Of a DNA stretch of 64,000 bases, positions 51,970-60,904 are shown one piece after another; position 1 is the first letter of the stretch, and the number at the start of each line of letters is the position of its first letter. Made by a program: the position numbers and the translations under genes. Source of the stretch: Mycobacterium sp. AZCC_0083 (GTDB taxonomy: Bacteria; Actinomycetota; Actinomycetes; Mycobacteriales; Mycobacteriaceae); the NCBI RefSeq assembly GCF_014202335.1, contig NZ_JACHGP010000021.1, positions 74,015 through 138,014 on the forward strand, given 5' to 3'. The notes beneath the pieces are model-generated. The model made no database searches. It was given only the letters and a program-made list of their open reading frames with translations, and had not been told where the DNA came from.

Positions 51970-52637
51970 CTCCTTACTGCAATCGATTCCGCGTCGACCG
52001 GCTTGACCCCGGCACCTCGGCGCGGCTGCCTGTCGCGGAGTATCAACAAATCGATAATGTGCTGCGCCGCAGTCGAATCTGTTCTCCTCGCCCCCGACGA
52101 ACCGACGACACCGCGGCGGCCAAAGCCACATGTCGAAGTGCCGCTGCGGCGTCTGGTCATTGACAACGCCTCACGGTTGCGTCACCTTCGGGTGAGGATA
52201 ATGTCGTACACAATTCGCCTATGTCGAACCAGCGTGGCGTGGAAGGGTAATCATGACCACTCGGAAAATCGCGACCGGATCGAGGCGCGAACGACGGCAG
52301 AGCGGTAACGCGCTGCGCGGCGCGACTCTGGCGTACTTCGTCGACATGTACCACCGACCCGCAGGGCGCTGGTCGTGCCGGAGGCTGCTCTGAGGGCCAG
52401 TCCGTCGAGCACGCGACAGCCCGCCCTGCGATTGGAGACCTTGACAGGCCCGAGCAGAGTTCGGCAGAGTAGAATGATGTTCGATATAGTAATACCGTCG
52501 TCGGGCCGGCGTTCCGGGCGAGATGACGACGGAGCACATTCACTTGAGCCCGCCTGGAGGGGCTCGACACTTCAATACGAAAGCGGCACAAGGGGGGTCG
52601 CACCCGCGGCCCTCGCCAACACCTGTGAGGGGTAGCA
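51970..52637. other. 668-bp region, mostly non-coding with a short relic
   Basis: Aside from the 46-codon MFS-like stub at 52253 there is no believable gene. An AT-rich patch around 52470-52495 (TAGAAT, TATAGT) is the likeliest promoter zone for the RidA-HyuB-HyuA genes, but no properly spaced -35 is seen. Confidence 0.5.
52253..52393 (+). pseudogene. possible MFS transporter N-terminal stub
   Basis: The 46-codon reading MTTRKIATGSRRERRQSGNA continues with LRGATLAYFVDMYHRPAG and stops. The ATLAYFVDMY string is the usual beginning of TM1 in metabolite:proton symporters of the MFS. After it the sequence diverges and ends. GAAGGG precedes the ATG. Confidence 0.4.
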
Positions 52638-53006
52638 GTGAAGATCCACCCGGTCTCGAATTATCTTGCGTTCATCTCTCCGGTCGTGGAGTCAGGAGGT
52701 TTCGTCTTTACGGCGGCCATTCCGCGTGAGCCAGAGACCCTCCGGATCCCGGAGACGTTTCGGGAACAGGTGGAACTCACCTTCGCCAATCTGAGCTCGG
52801 CGCTCGGGGCCGCAGGAACGTCGGTGGAGAAGCTCGTCAAAGTGAACGTCTATCTCGGGGATATCCAGAACTGGGCAGAGTTCAACACTCTTTACGAGAA
52901 GTTCGTCTCGCAAGCGCAGCCGCCGATGCGGGTGGCAATGCAGGTGGCGCTGAACAACGCCTACATGGTCGAGATCGACGTCATCGCCGAGGCCGGCGGC
53001 GCCTGA
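52638..53006 (+). CDS. ridA: RidA-family protein
   Basis: This 122-residue protein is read from GTG 52638 (GAGGGG upstream). It has the RidA/YjgF fold, with GGFVFTAAIPREPE, FANLSSALGAAGTSVEKLVKVNVYL and the C-terminal PPMRVAMQVALNNAYMVEIDVIA. The Arg in PPMR is the conserved active-site Arg. Members hydrolyse reactive enamine/imine intermediates. It overlaps the HyuB start by one base (TGATG), implying it deals with an intermediate of that pathway. Confidence 0.88.
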   Translation: MKIHPVSNYLAFISPVVESGGFVFTAAIPREPETLRIPETFREQVELTFANLSSALGAAGTSVEKLVKVNVYLGDIQNWAEFNTLYEKFVSQAQPPMRVAMQVALNNAYMVEIDVIAEAGGA

Positions 53007-54643
53007 TGTCTCGCACATCGGACCCGATCGCACTCGAAGTCTTCAGGCATCGGCTGCAGGGCGTGGCAACGGACATGGGCGAAGTCATGCGCCGGGCTGC
53101 GCTGTCGCCGATGATCAAGGAACGCGACGACCGATCGTGCGCCATCTTCAACCGTGATCTCAAGCTCGTCGCACAGGCTGAGCACCTACCGATTCACCTC
53201 GCACTGCTCGTCAATATCGTGCCCGCAGCACTGCGGCACCTGGGCTCACCGCTGCTTCCCGGTGAGGTGTGTCTGCACAACGACCCCTACGTCGGCGGCT
53301 CCCATCTACCCGACGTCACGGCGATCTCCGCCATCTACGACACCGCGGGCGACGAGCTTCTGGGCTACTGCGCCGTCATCGCCCATCACGGCGACATCGG
53401 AGGAGCCAGTCCCGGTGGCGTCGGACATCTCACCGACGACCTGCTGCAGGAAGGCATCATCATTCCCCCGCTGAAGCTCTACCGCGACGGAGAGCTCAAC
53501 GCAGAAGTCATGGCGCTGCTGAAGGCCAACGTCCGGCTCGGCACCGAGTTCGAAGCCGATCTCTTCGCTCAAGTGGCGGCGCTGCGGGCAGGGGAGCGTG
53601 CAATCCGCGTGCTGAGCACCGAACTGGGGAACGCCGAGTTCCACGAGATGTGTCAGGACATCCTCGACTACTCTGCCGAGCTGACCCGGTTGGCGCTGCA
53701 CGAATTGCCCTCGGGCGTCGTGGAGTTCGAGGACGTCATGGATGACGACGGCAAAGGCCATGGACCGTTGCCGATTCATGTCAAGCTCACGGTGGAAGAC
53801 GGGACCGTCCGGGCGGATTTCGCGGGGACGCACCCGCAGTTGCCCGCGCCCGTCAACGCGTCGCAAGCCGTGACGCTGTCCGCGCTGTTCTTCGTCGTCC
53901 GCTGCCTCATCGACGAATCGATTCCCACGACCTCGAGCTGCTTTGACCAGATCTCATTGTCTGCGCCGCCGGGTTCGATTGTCAGTGCAGCCTATCCCGC
54001 TCCCGTAGCGGGTGGATCGCTGGAGACAGCGCAACGTATCGTCGACACGCTGTTCGGCGCCTTCGCGCAACTTCTGCCCGAACGGATCCCGGCTGCAGGC
54101 ATGGGCTCGCACAACACCATCGCCATCGGCGGAATCCGCCGAGACGGATCCCGTTACGTCGTCAGTGAGAACCTCTCCGGTGGCTCAGGTGCCAGGCCCA
54201 CCGACGACGGGATCTCGGTGCGCCGAACCAACCTCATGAATACCCCCAACCGGCCCGTAGAGGTCATCGAGCGGGAGAGTCCGATCATCGTCCGCTCCGT
54301 CGCGGTCAGGCCCGGGTCGGGCGGCCAGGGACGGTACCGAGGTGGCCTGGGTATGCGTAAGGAGTACGAATTCCGGGAGCCCGGAACCCTTGCGATCCTC
54401 TCGGATCGAGCGGTGAATCGGCCCTGGGGCCTGATGGGCGGCGGCGAGGCCGCCGGTTCAGCTCATCAGATCGTCCGCAGTGACGGTTCGCGACAAAGCC
54501 TACCGAGCAAGTGCGTCGTCGACGTCAGCGTAGGAGACCGCCTTGTGGCCGAGACGGCCGGTGGTGGCGGATATGGCGATCCCACTGAGAGAACACCCGG
54601 CGCCCTCGCGTTCGACATCGAACAGGGCTACACCACCAACTAG
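53006..54643 (+). CDS. hyuB: hydantoinase/oxoprolinase subunit B
   Basis: This 545-residue protein of the HyuB family starts DPIALEVFRHRLQGVATDMGEVM. Conserved blocks are CLHNDPYVGGSHLPDVTAI, FAGTHPQLPAPVNASQAVT, SENLSGGSGARPTDDG and a Gly-rich C-terminal region (ETAGGGGYGDP). It is the hydrolytic half of an ATP-dependent hydantoinase/oxoprolinase that opens a cyclic amide. It needs the HyuA partner encoded 31 bp downstream. Confidence 0.9.
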   Translation: MSRTSDPIALEVFRHRLQGVATDMGEVMRRAALSPMIKERDDRSCAIFNRDLKLVAQAEHLPIHLALLVNIVPAALRHLGSPLLPGEVCLHNDPYVGGSHLPDVTAISAIYDTAGDELLGYCAVIAHHGDIGGASPGGVGHLTDDLLQEGIIIPPLKLYRDGELNAEVMALLKANVRLGTEFEADLFAQVAALRAGERAIRVLSTELGNAEFHEMCQDILDYSAELTRLALHELPSGVVEFEDVMDDDGKGHGPLPIHVKLTVEDGTVRADFAGTHPQLPAPVNASQAVTLSALFFVVRCLIDESIPTTSSCFDQISLSAPPGSIVSAAYPAPVAGGSLETAQRIVDTLFGAFAQLLPERIPAAGMGSHNTIAIGGIRRDGSRYVVSENLSGGSGARPTDDGISVRRTNLMNTPNRPVEVIERESPIIVRSVAVRPGSGGQGRYRGGLGMRKEYEFREPGTLAILSDRAVNRPWGLMGGGEAAGSAHQIVRSDGSRQSLPSKCVVDVSVGDRLVAETAGGGGYGDPTERTPGALAFDIEQGYTTN

Positions 54644-54674
54644 CGCACGCGCGCGCACGAAAGCGAGGCTCACG

Positions 54675-56714
54675 ATGGCCGTCATCGGCATCGACGTCGG
54701 CGGCACCTTCACCGACGGCTTCTTCCATTCTCCCGTGAGCGGTGAGCAGGTGTCCGCCAAGAGCCCAACCACGAGACCGGATCCGACCGAGGGGATCGTT
54801 GCGGTCATCGACCGCCTCCTCGCACAGCTGACGGACACAGGGAGACAGGACATCTCGGAGATCACGGTGGGATCGACACTGGCGCTCAACGCGGTGATCG
54901 AGGGGCGGGGCAGTCGCACCGCCCTGGTCACGACCGAGGGCTTCCGTGACGTTCTGGAGATCGGTAGGGAAAGCCGCGCGAAGCTGTACGACCTCGACCA
55001 GCCCAGCCCGAAGCTGTTGGTGCCGCGCTCTCGCCGGTTCGAGATCACCGAACGAATCCTCAGTGACGGATCGGTGGAGACGGCACCCGATCTGGAGACG
55101 CAGGGCCCGACGCTGGTGGCCCAGCTGCGCGAGTGTCGAGCCGAGGCAGTTGCAATCTGCCTCATCAATTCCTTCATCGAGCCGAGTCACGAGCGGCTGC
55201 TCAAACAGTACCTCTGTGACCAACTGCCCGAACTCTACGTGTCGGCCTCCTGCGATGTCGTGCAGCAGTATCGAGAGTACGAGCGCACCCTGGTCACCTG
55301 CATCAACGCCTACGTCGGACCGACGATGCTGCACTATCTCGAGCAGTTGGAGCGCACACTAGCCAGCATCCTGCCCTCGGCCGCCGTACGCATCACCGAC
55401 TCGACCGGTGGGGCCGTTACCGCGCGTGCGGCCGGGCGTCGTCCGGTGCTAACTGTGATGTCGGGTCCGGCCGCCGGAGTCGCGGGAGCCGCGGCCCTGA
55501 GCCGGGAGCAACCCGATGCCGATCGGCTGCTGGCGATGGACATGGGCGGCACCAGCTGCGACGTAACCGTCATCCGGGGCGGCGTCCCGGAGACAACATC
55601 GGTCGTGGCGGTGGCCGATTTTCGCTTCATCTTGTCGGCTGTCGACGTCAATTCGATTGGGGCCGGCGGGGGTACCGTCGCGTGGGTCGATCGCGCGGGG
55701 CTGTTGCGGGTTGGTCCCCGCAGCACGGGCTCGAGCCCAGGGCCGGCGTGCTACGGCAATGGTGGTCAGGAGCCGACCATCACCGATGCTCACGTCGTCT
55801 TGGGCCACCTCGTTGCCGACGAGCCTCTTGGTGGCACCATCGCCATCGATGTCACAGCAGCGACCGAAGCGATCGAGAAGAACCTTGCGACTCCGCTCGG
55901 CATCACCGTCTTGGCAGCGGCCAGGGGCGTGCTGCAGATTGCTGACGCCGCCATGCAGCAGGCGCTGGAGTCGATCACGGTTCGTCGCGGTCTGGACCCG
56001 CGTGACTTCGACTTGATCGGCTTCGGAGGCGCAGGCCCACTCCATGCCGCGAGCATCGGTCGGAGTCTCGGGGTTCGCCGAACGATCATTCCGCGCTTCG
56101 CAGGAGCGCTGTGCGCCATGGGTGCGGTGTGGTCGCCAGAGCGCTACGAATCATCCCTTTCGTTGCTCACCCTCACCGCGCGAATCGACGGCGTCGCGCT
56201 GTCCGGTCTGGTCGCACAGCTGTGCAGCAAGGCGTTGAGTCCTGTGAACGGAGCGGATCACAGCGCTTTCGACACGAAGGTCAGGGCGGATATGCGCTTC
56301 GTTGGACAGGGCTCGACGTTGCCAATCACGTTGCACGGCTTCGACGACGAGGACTTCACCGAGCGCGCGCACGGCGACTTCCTGAAGGAGTACCAGGACG
56401 TCTACGGGTACGTGCTCGAGGACCACCCTTCGGAGATCGAGAATCTGCGCGTCGTCATGACCAAACGAACGAACCAGATCGGTCTGCAAGTGGCGACGGT
56501 CGGTCACCAGGTGGCCACATCGGAGCCCTGGCAGGCATCGTTTGACAAGCCCGAACTCGAATCGTGTGAGTTGTGGCGGTTGACCGGCAATCGCAGGCTA
56601 CCCGAGACGGTTGTCGGCCCAGCGGTCATTCTGGGCGAGGGGTCCACCGCGGTGATCTACCCGGAACAGAAAGTGTTGCAGGACGCCCAAGGAAATCTGA
56701 TCATCTCCTACTGA
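54675..56714 (+). CDS. hyuA: hydantoinase/oxoprolinase subunit A
   Basis: This 679-residue ASKHA-fold ATPase subunit starts at ATG 54675. The phosphate-binding loops are IGIDVGGTFTDGFF and AMDMGGTSCDVTVI; GSTLALNAVIEGRGSRTALVTTEGFRD and the C-terminal half (VRRGLDPRDFDLIGFGGAGPLHA) are conserved. It phosphorylates the lactam oxygen using ATP before HyuB hydrolysis. Length fits the family. Confidence 0.9.
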   Translation: MAVIGIDVGGTFTDGFFHSPVSGEQVSAKSPTTRPDPTEGIVAVIDRLLAQLTDTGRQDISEITVGSTLALNAVIEGRGSRTALVTTEGFRDVLEIGRESRAKLYDLDQPSPKLLVPRSRRFEITERILSDGSVETAPDLETQGPTLVAQLRECRAEAVAICLINSFIEPSHERLLKQYLCDQLPELYVSASCDVVQQYREYERTLVTCINAYVGPTMLHYLEQLERTLASILPSAAVRITDSTGGAVTARAAGRRPVLTVMSGPAAGVAGAAALSREQPDADRLLAMDMGGTSCDVTVIRGGVPETTSVVAVADFRFILSAVDVNSIGAGGGTVAWVDRAGLLRVGPRSTGSSPGPACYGNGGQEPTITDAHVVLGHLVADEPLGGTIAIDVTAATEAIEKNLATPLGITVLAAARGVLQIADAAMQQALESITVRRGLDPRDFDLIGFGGAGPLHAASIGRSLGVRRTIIPRFAGALCAMGAVWSPERYESSLSLLTLTARIDGVALSGLVAQLCSKALSPVNGADHSAFDTKVRADMRFVGQGSTLPITLHGFDDEDFTERAHGDFLKEYQDVYGYVLEDHPSEIENLRVVMTKRTNQIGLQVATVGHQVATSEPWQASFDKPELESCELWRLTGNRRLPETVVGPAVILGEGSTAVIYPEQKVLQDAQGNLIISY

Positions 56715-56825
56715 GCCTTGACCAAGACGTCGAGGCCGTAGCGGCACTTCCCAAGGGCGGGAACCAGATTAGGTTCCCTGCATCTTGCACTGCGGTGCCG
56801 AACCGGCCAGAAAGAAAGGACGCAC

Positions 56826-57797
56826 ATGGACGTCGGAATTCGTGTTCCAACCTACTCTGACCTGACTGACACGGAGGTCAGTGGGCTTCGTTCGTACATC
56901 GAAGACATCGAAAGCCTCGGCTTCGATTCGCTCTGGACGCTGGAGCACCTCCTGGTGGCGCCTCCCATCTACAGCGCGTCGTGGCTCGACCCACTCGAGG
57001 TGCTTGCCTACGCTGCCGCGGTCACCACCAGAGTGAAGCTCGGGACCGGGATCGTCATCCTTCCTCATCGCGACCCGGTGATGCTCGCGAAGCAGGTGTC
57101 ATCGCTGTCGGTGATGTCGCACGGCCGGATCATCCTCGGCGTCGCACCGGGCTGGTACGAGCCGGAGTTCGAGGCGCTCGGCGTCCCTAAGCGCGAGCGC
57201 GGTCGTCGAACCGACGAACACCTCGACGTGATGAAGACGCTGTGGTCCGAGCCGAACGCGAGCTTCGACGGGCAATTCACGCGATTCTCAAACGTATCTC
57301 TGCAGCCGACGATGCCGGCACCGCCGATCTGGGTTGCCGGGGGGGCGGCAACGACGGCGGATGCGGGCGCGCGCACCATGCCGAACGCAGTGCTGCAGCG
57401 GATCATCAAGTCGGACGGATGGCTGTCCGGATCCAGTGGCCGGTCGCTGGAAGGCGTACGAAGCGATTGGGCGACGATTCGGGAGGCAGCCGAGCGGGCA
57501 GGACGAGACCCATCGGAGATAACGTTCGGCCACACGCAGTTCGTGCACGTCGTCCCTACCGGAAAGCGGGATTCGATCGTTGAGGAGCAGCTGCGCGCCT
57601 TTGGGCGCATGATGTGGTCGGGTAGAGACCCCGACGAACTACAGGCGGCGTACCTGTTCGGCACTGTGGATGAAATCAGAGATCGTCTTGCCGTGATCCG
57701 CGAAGCAGGCGTCGAGTGTCTGGTACTCACGCCGGTGAGCACCGAGCAAGACCAGCTGCGCCTGATTGCGGACGAGTTGCTCCCTGCGCTCAGGTAG
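56826..57797 (+). CDS. LLM-class F420-dependent oxidoreductase
   Basis: This 323-residue TIM-barrel protein starts at ATG 56826 (AGAAAGGA upstream). It is luciferase-like, with VGIRVPTYSD, LGFDSLWTLEHLL, VKLGTGIVILPHRDPVMLAKQ and GRIILGVAPGWYEPEFEALG. The VAPGWYEPEF block is typical of mycobacterial F420-dependent members. It would reduce or oxidise a C=N or C-OH bond. It lies 111 bp after HyuA and is probably part of the same catabolic set. Confidence 0.85.
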   Translation: MDVGIRVPTYSDLTDTEVSGLRSYIEDIESLGFDSLWTLEHLLVAPPIYSASWLDPLEVLAYAAAVTTRVKLGTGIVILPHRDPVMLAKQVSSLSVMSHGRIILGVAPGWYEPEFEALGVPKRERGRRTDEHLDVMKTLWSEPNASFDGQFTRFSNVSLQPTMPAPPIWVAGGAATTADAGARTMPNAVLQRIIKSDGWLSGSSGRSLEGVRSDWATIREAAERAGRDPSEITFGHTQFVHVVPTGKRDSIVEEQLRAFGRMMWSGRDPDELQAAYLFGTVDEIRDRLAVIREAGVECLVLTPVSTEQDQLRLIADELLPALR

Positions 57798-58042
57798 ATA
57801 TGCGCGGGCAGTATGACCTCACGTTGTCAACCCGTGATGGGAAGGTCTGCTCCAGACGGCCAAGTTCCACTAACCATCAGAAGTCCGATCGGGGGACCCG
57901 ATAGAACATTCCCGCCAGAGTCCGCTCCCGCCCGCTAACTAACGCTTGTTCGGCGCATGCTGCGAGAGCTCAGTGAAAGCCATTAGCCGCAAGATCGGTG
58001 TTCGGCTTGCCCGAGCCTTCCTGCTGACAGTGAGCCGCTGAA
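57798..58042. other. 245-bp intergenic region between convergent genes
   Basis: No reading frame and no strong hairpin was found between the LLM oxidoreductase and the IclR regulator genes. Confidence 0.5.
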
Positions 58043-58813
58043 TCAGTGCGCCATTCGCGCTAGATGCCCCGGCCCCGCTTGTACCTGAAGCAGCAAGCGT
58101 CCTAACTCATTTGCGATGTGCAGCAACGGCTCGATTAAGGGCTGCGGGTCGAATCGGCTCGAAGGAGATGAAATGCTGACGGCGGCCACTGGCGCGCCTG
58201 TAACTCCAAACACTGGTGCTGCGATGGATGAAATGCCGGCTGCCCACTCGTCTCGCTGGATCTCATATCCCGCGTCGCGGATGTCACGCAATCTGCGGAC
58301 CACGCGGCGCAACTCTGCCGCACTGATCTCAGATGCCGCCAGCAGTGCGTCTCGATCCTCCTTAGGCAGGAAGGCCAACAAGGCTCTTCCGCTGGCAGAG
58401 CTGTGCACCGGCATTCGACGTCCCACTCGGATCGACGCCCGAAGCACCTGGTCGCTCTCGAATCGCTGCACCATGAGCACTTCATTGCGATGCAGTACAC
58501 CCAACGTCACTGCCTCACGCGTCCGCTCGGCTAATGCTTCCAGGGGAGGCGAGAGAACCGCACCAAGACCTAACTGCTGCAGCGCCGCAGTGCCGACCTC
58601 GAAGATGCCCAGGCCGAGCCGGTATGTACCTTCAGTCGTCTGTTCCACGAAACCAGCGTCCGCTAGTGTCGCGAGCAGCAGGTGGACAGAGCTCTTAGTC
58701 ATATTTAGGCGGAAGCTCAGGTCGTTGAGTCGAAGGGGACCGCCGGCCTCGGTCAATACTTTCAATAGTCGAGTGGCGTTGCCGACCGACTGGATGCGTT
58801 TCTCACTGCCCAC
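58043..58813 (-). CDS. IclR-family transcriptional regulator
   Basis: This 256-residue regulator has an N-terminal winged helix with GGPLRLNDLSFRLNMTKSSVHLLLATL and a wing ending TEGTYRLGLGIFEVG. The C-terminal effector domain has TLGVLHRNEVLMVQRFES, MPVHSSASGRALLAFL and GISSIAAPVFGVTGAPVAAVS. IclR proteins usually control aromatic or heterocycle catabolic operons. Its position at the end of the hydroxylase-hydantoinase island makes it the likely local regulator. Confidence 0.85.
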   Translation of the reverse strand: MGSEKRIQSVGNATRLLKVLTEAGGPLRLNDLSFRLNMTKSSVHLLLATLADAGFVEQTTEGTYRLGLGIFEVGTAALQQLGLGAVLSPPLEALAERTREAVTLGVLHRNEVLMVQRFESDQVLRASIRVGRRMPVHSSASGRALLAFLPKEDRDALLAASEISAAELRRVVRRLRDIRDAGYEIQRDEWAAGISSIAAPVFGVTGAPVAAVSISSPSSRFDPQPLIEPLLHIANELGRLLLQVQAGPGHLARMAH

Positions 58814-58988
58814 CGGAGGAGTATAGGAGCGCGGTGCGGTCCGTTACTGGTAGCTCGTATGAAGAACTCGACGGTATGACGTTCTCGTAGAGATGCTCCT
58901 CCGCCGTGCTCAAGGGCACTAGTGAGGCTCCCCCCAACGGTGGACATCGAGATAGCGGGATGAATGGTCCCGCTGGAAGGATGTCACC

Positions 58989-59294
58989 ATGTCCCGAACC
59001 CGCCGGTCTTTCGCGACCGAGTACAAGGTTGAGGCCGCTCATCGGGTGATCGATTCCGGGCGCACGATCGGCGAAGTCGCCCGCGAGCTTGGTGTGAATG
59101 AGGGCCTGCTCGGACGGTGGGTCGCCGACGAGCGACGCCGCGTCGAGGCCGCGGCAGCCCGTAACGACGAGCCGTTAACCCCGGCGGAGCGCACCGAGTT
59201 GGCGCGTCTGCGCAAGCAGGTCGCCGAGCGGGAGAAGGACATCGCGTTCCTGACAAAAGCCTCCGCGTACTTTGCCGCCGGCCAACCGAAGTAG
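58989..59294 (+). CDS. IS3-family transposase OrfA
   Basis: This 101-residue protein starts at ATG 58989 after GGAAGGATGTCACC. The N-terminal HTH_Tnp_1 domain (SFATEYKVEAAHRVIDSGRTIGEVARELGVNEGLLGRWV) is followed by a leucine-zipper-like region (ELARLRKQVAEREKDIAFLTKASAYF). It is apparently complete, but without a working OrfB it has no transposition role. Confidence 0.85.
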   Translation: MSRTRRSFATEYKVEAAHRVIDSGRTIGEVARELGVNEGLLGRWVADERRRVEAAAARNDEPLTPAERTELARLRKQVAEREKDIAFLTKASAYFAAGQPK

Positions 59295-59305
59295 ATCGGT
59301 TCGAG

Positions 59306-59770
59306 CTGATGGCCGCAGAGTGCGCGACCACCGCGATCGCCCGAATGGCACGACTGCTGGAGGTGTCACCTCCGGCTACTACGAGCGTGCGAACCGTTCG
59401 GCAACAACAGAATTAAGCGATCGAGGGCAACGGAAGGCCGACCTGACCGTGAACATCATCGACCATCATCGCGACTCGGGTGGGGTGTACGGCTCGCCCC
59501 GGATCACCGCTGACCTTCGCGCTGCCGGTGAGAGTGTGTCGGACAAGACGGTCGCCAAGATCATGTCCGAGATCTGGCTCGCAGGGATCAGCCCGCGCAC
59601 GTTCAAAGTGCGCACCACCATCGTCGATCCACCGCATCGTTCCCGGCTGATCTGGTCGAGCGCCAATTCGATCAGGGCCGGCCCGACGCCGTGTGGAGTT
59701 CCGACATCACCTACATGACGTGCGGCGAAGGCGACATGTACCTTTGCGCGGTCCGCAGCCTCCAAGAGAG
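59306..59770 (+). pseudogene. IS3-family OrfB, frameshifted and truncated
   Basis: Pieces in three frames join as ELMAAECATTAIARMARLLE, then SGYYERANRSATTELSDRG with DHHRDSGGVYGSPRITADLRA, then PADLVERQFDQGRPDAVWSS with DITYMTCGEGDMYLCAVR. Frame changes lie near 59367 and 59640. The reading ends after the first DDE Asp. The remaining two thirds of the catalytic core are gone, replaced by sequence running into the amidotransferase gene's 3' side. Confidence 0.8.
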
Positions 59771-59836
59771 GGATTCAGCGGAGCTGCCGAGCGGTATTGC
59801 TGCGCAAGCAATACGCTCATCGCGAGGCGTCCAAAC

Positions 59837-60571
59837 TCACGCGCGTGGCGTGCATGGCGGCGCAACGACGTCTTCGATCCAACGCCGCATCACTACGGCG
59901 GCCAATCCCGTCAAACGGTGTTCGGATAGCGCCAATTCATGAAGGAACTCTTCCTCGGCCGCTGGGCCCGCAGCGATCGCCAAAGACGCACGGTACTCCT
60001 CGAGAGTCAGCCAGTCCTTCGCGAGCGCCGAAGTGGCCTCAATGTGAAACTGCACGCCGTAGCAGCGACCGTACCGGAAGAGCTGATTCGGGTATGCGGG
60101 CGAGGATGCCAGCAGCGCGGCTCCCTCGGGCAGGGTATATGTGTCCGAATGCCACTGGAGAACTTCAAGTTTGGACGCGCTCGGCGACGCCGACCACACG
60201 GGGTCGACTTGACCAGCTTCGGTCAGCTCGACATGTTGAATACCGACTTCAGGAGCCGCACCGGTGTAAACGGTGGCGCCGAGCGCAGCAGCAAGAATCT
60301 GGGCGCCCAGGCACACTCCCCAGACGGGGACGCTGGCGTGCACCGCGGCACGGATGTAGTCGATTTCTTCATCGAGCCAAAGGATCCGGTGGCGGTCACC
60401 CACACCCATGGGGCCGCCCATGGACACCACAGCGGAGTAATCGGTGCCAGTGGGAAATGGGTCTATGCCTGCCCGCACCGTCTGTACGGAGCCCAACGAT
60501 GCCAATGCAGGTAGATACGCCCCGGGGGGCTCGACATCGGCGTGTTGAAAGACCAGTACCGGCTTGGTCAT
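59837..60571 (-). CDS. class I glutamine amidotransferase
   Basis: This 244-residue protein starts at ATG 60571 (GGAGAAGCG upstream). The GATase1 fold shows SAVVSMGGPMGVGD (oxyanion region), the nucleophile Cys in VWGVCLGAQILAAALG, and the catalytic His in YGVQFHIEATSAL. It resembles stand-alone GuaA-like amidotransferases that hydrolyse glutamine or gamma-glutamyl amides. The last residues (EDVVAPPCTPRA) lie next to the IS3 truncation point, so the true C-terminus could have been altered. Confidence 0.85.
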   Translation of the reverse strand: MTKPVLVFQHADVEPPGAYLPALASLGSVQTVRAGIDPFPTGTDYSAVVSMGGPMGVGDRHRILWLDEEIDYIRAAVHASVPVWGVCLGAQILAAALGATVYTGAAPEVGIQHVELTEAGQVDPVWSASPSASKLEVLQWHSDTYTLPEGAALLASSPAYPNQLFRYGRCYGVQFHIEATSALAKDWLTLEEYRASLAIAAGPAAEEEFLHELALSEHRLTGLAAVVMRRWIEDVVAPPCTPRA

Positions 60572-60904
60572 CGCTTCTCCTTGAGGTGCGGTCAGGGGCT
60601 GAACAGTGGATCCGCCGTTCGGCTCAGCCAGTAGCCATCTCAATTATCTCGAGGGTTCGCGGATTCCCGGTCCGGCGCATTACTGATATGTAACGCTCGC
60701 CGTGTTGAAGGGTTCGAGAAGTAATAAGGGTTTATGTCCGTTTCGCTCGCCAATACAGATCGGTCTGGTTCAACGATCGCGCCTATGCACGACATCGTGT
60801 GACGCCGCCCGACTCTTGACGACATTGGTTCGTCAGAGAGCAGCGGCCGGCAGTGCAGTACCGTTTTCAGACTGAGTTCCCCCGTCGATGACCTCGCGCT
60901 CCGT

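Larger units (their letters stand above)
58923..59770 (+). mobile_element. decayed IS3-family element
   Basis: The left end begins TGAGGCTCCCCCC (58923). A short stem-loop (AGCGGGA/TCCCGCT, 58954-58974) precedes orfA. OrfA is intact; orfB carries two frame changes and is cut off just after the first catalytic Asp (WSSDITYM). No right end is present, so the element cannot move on its own. Confidence 0.75.
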
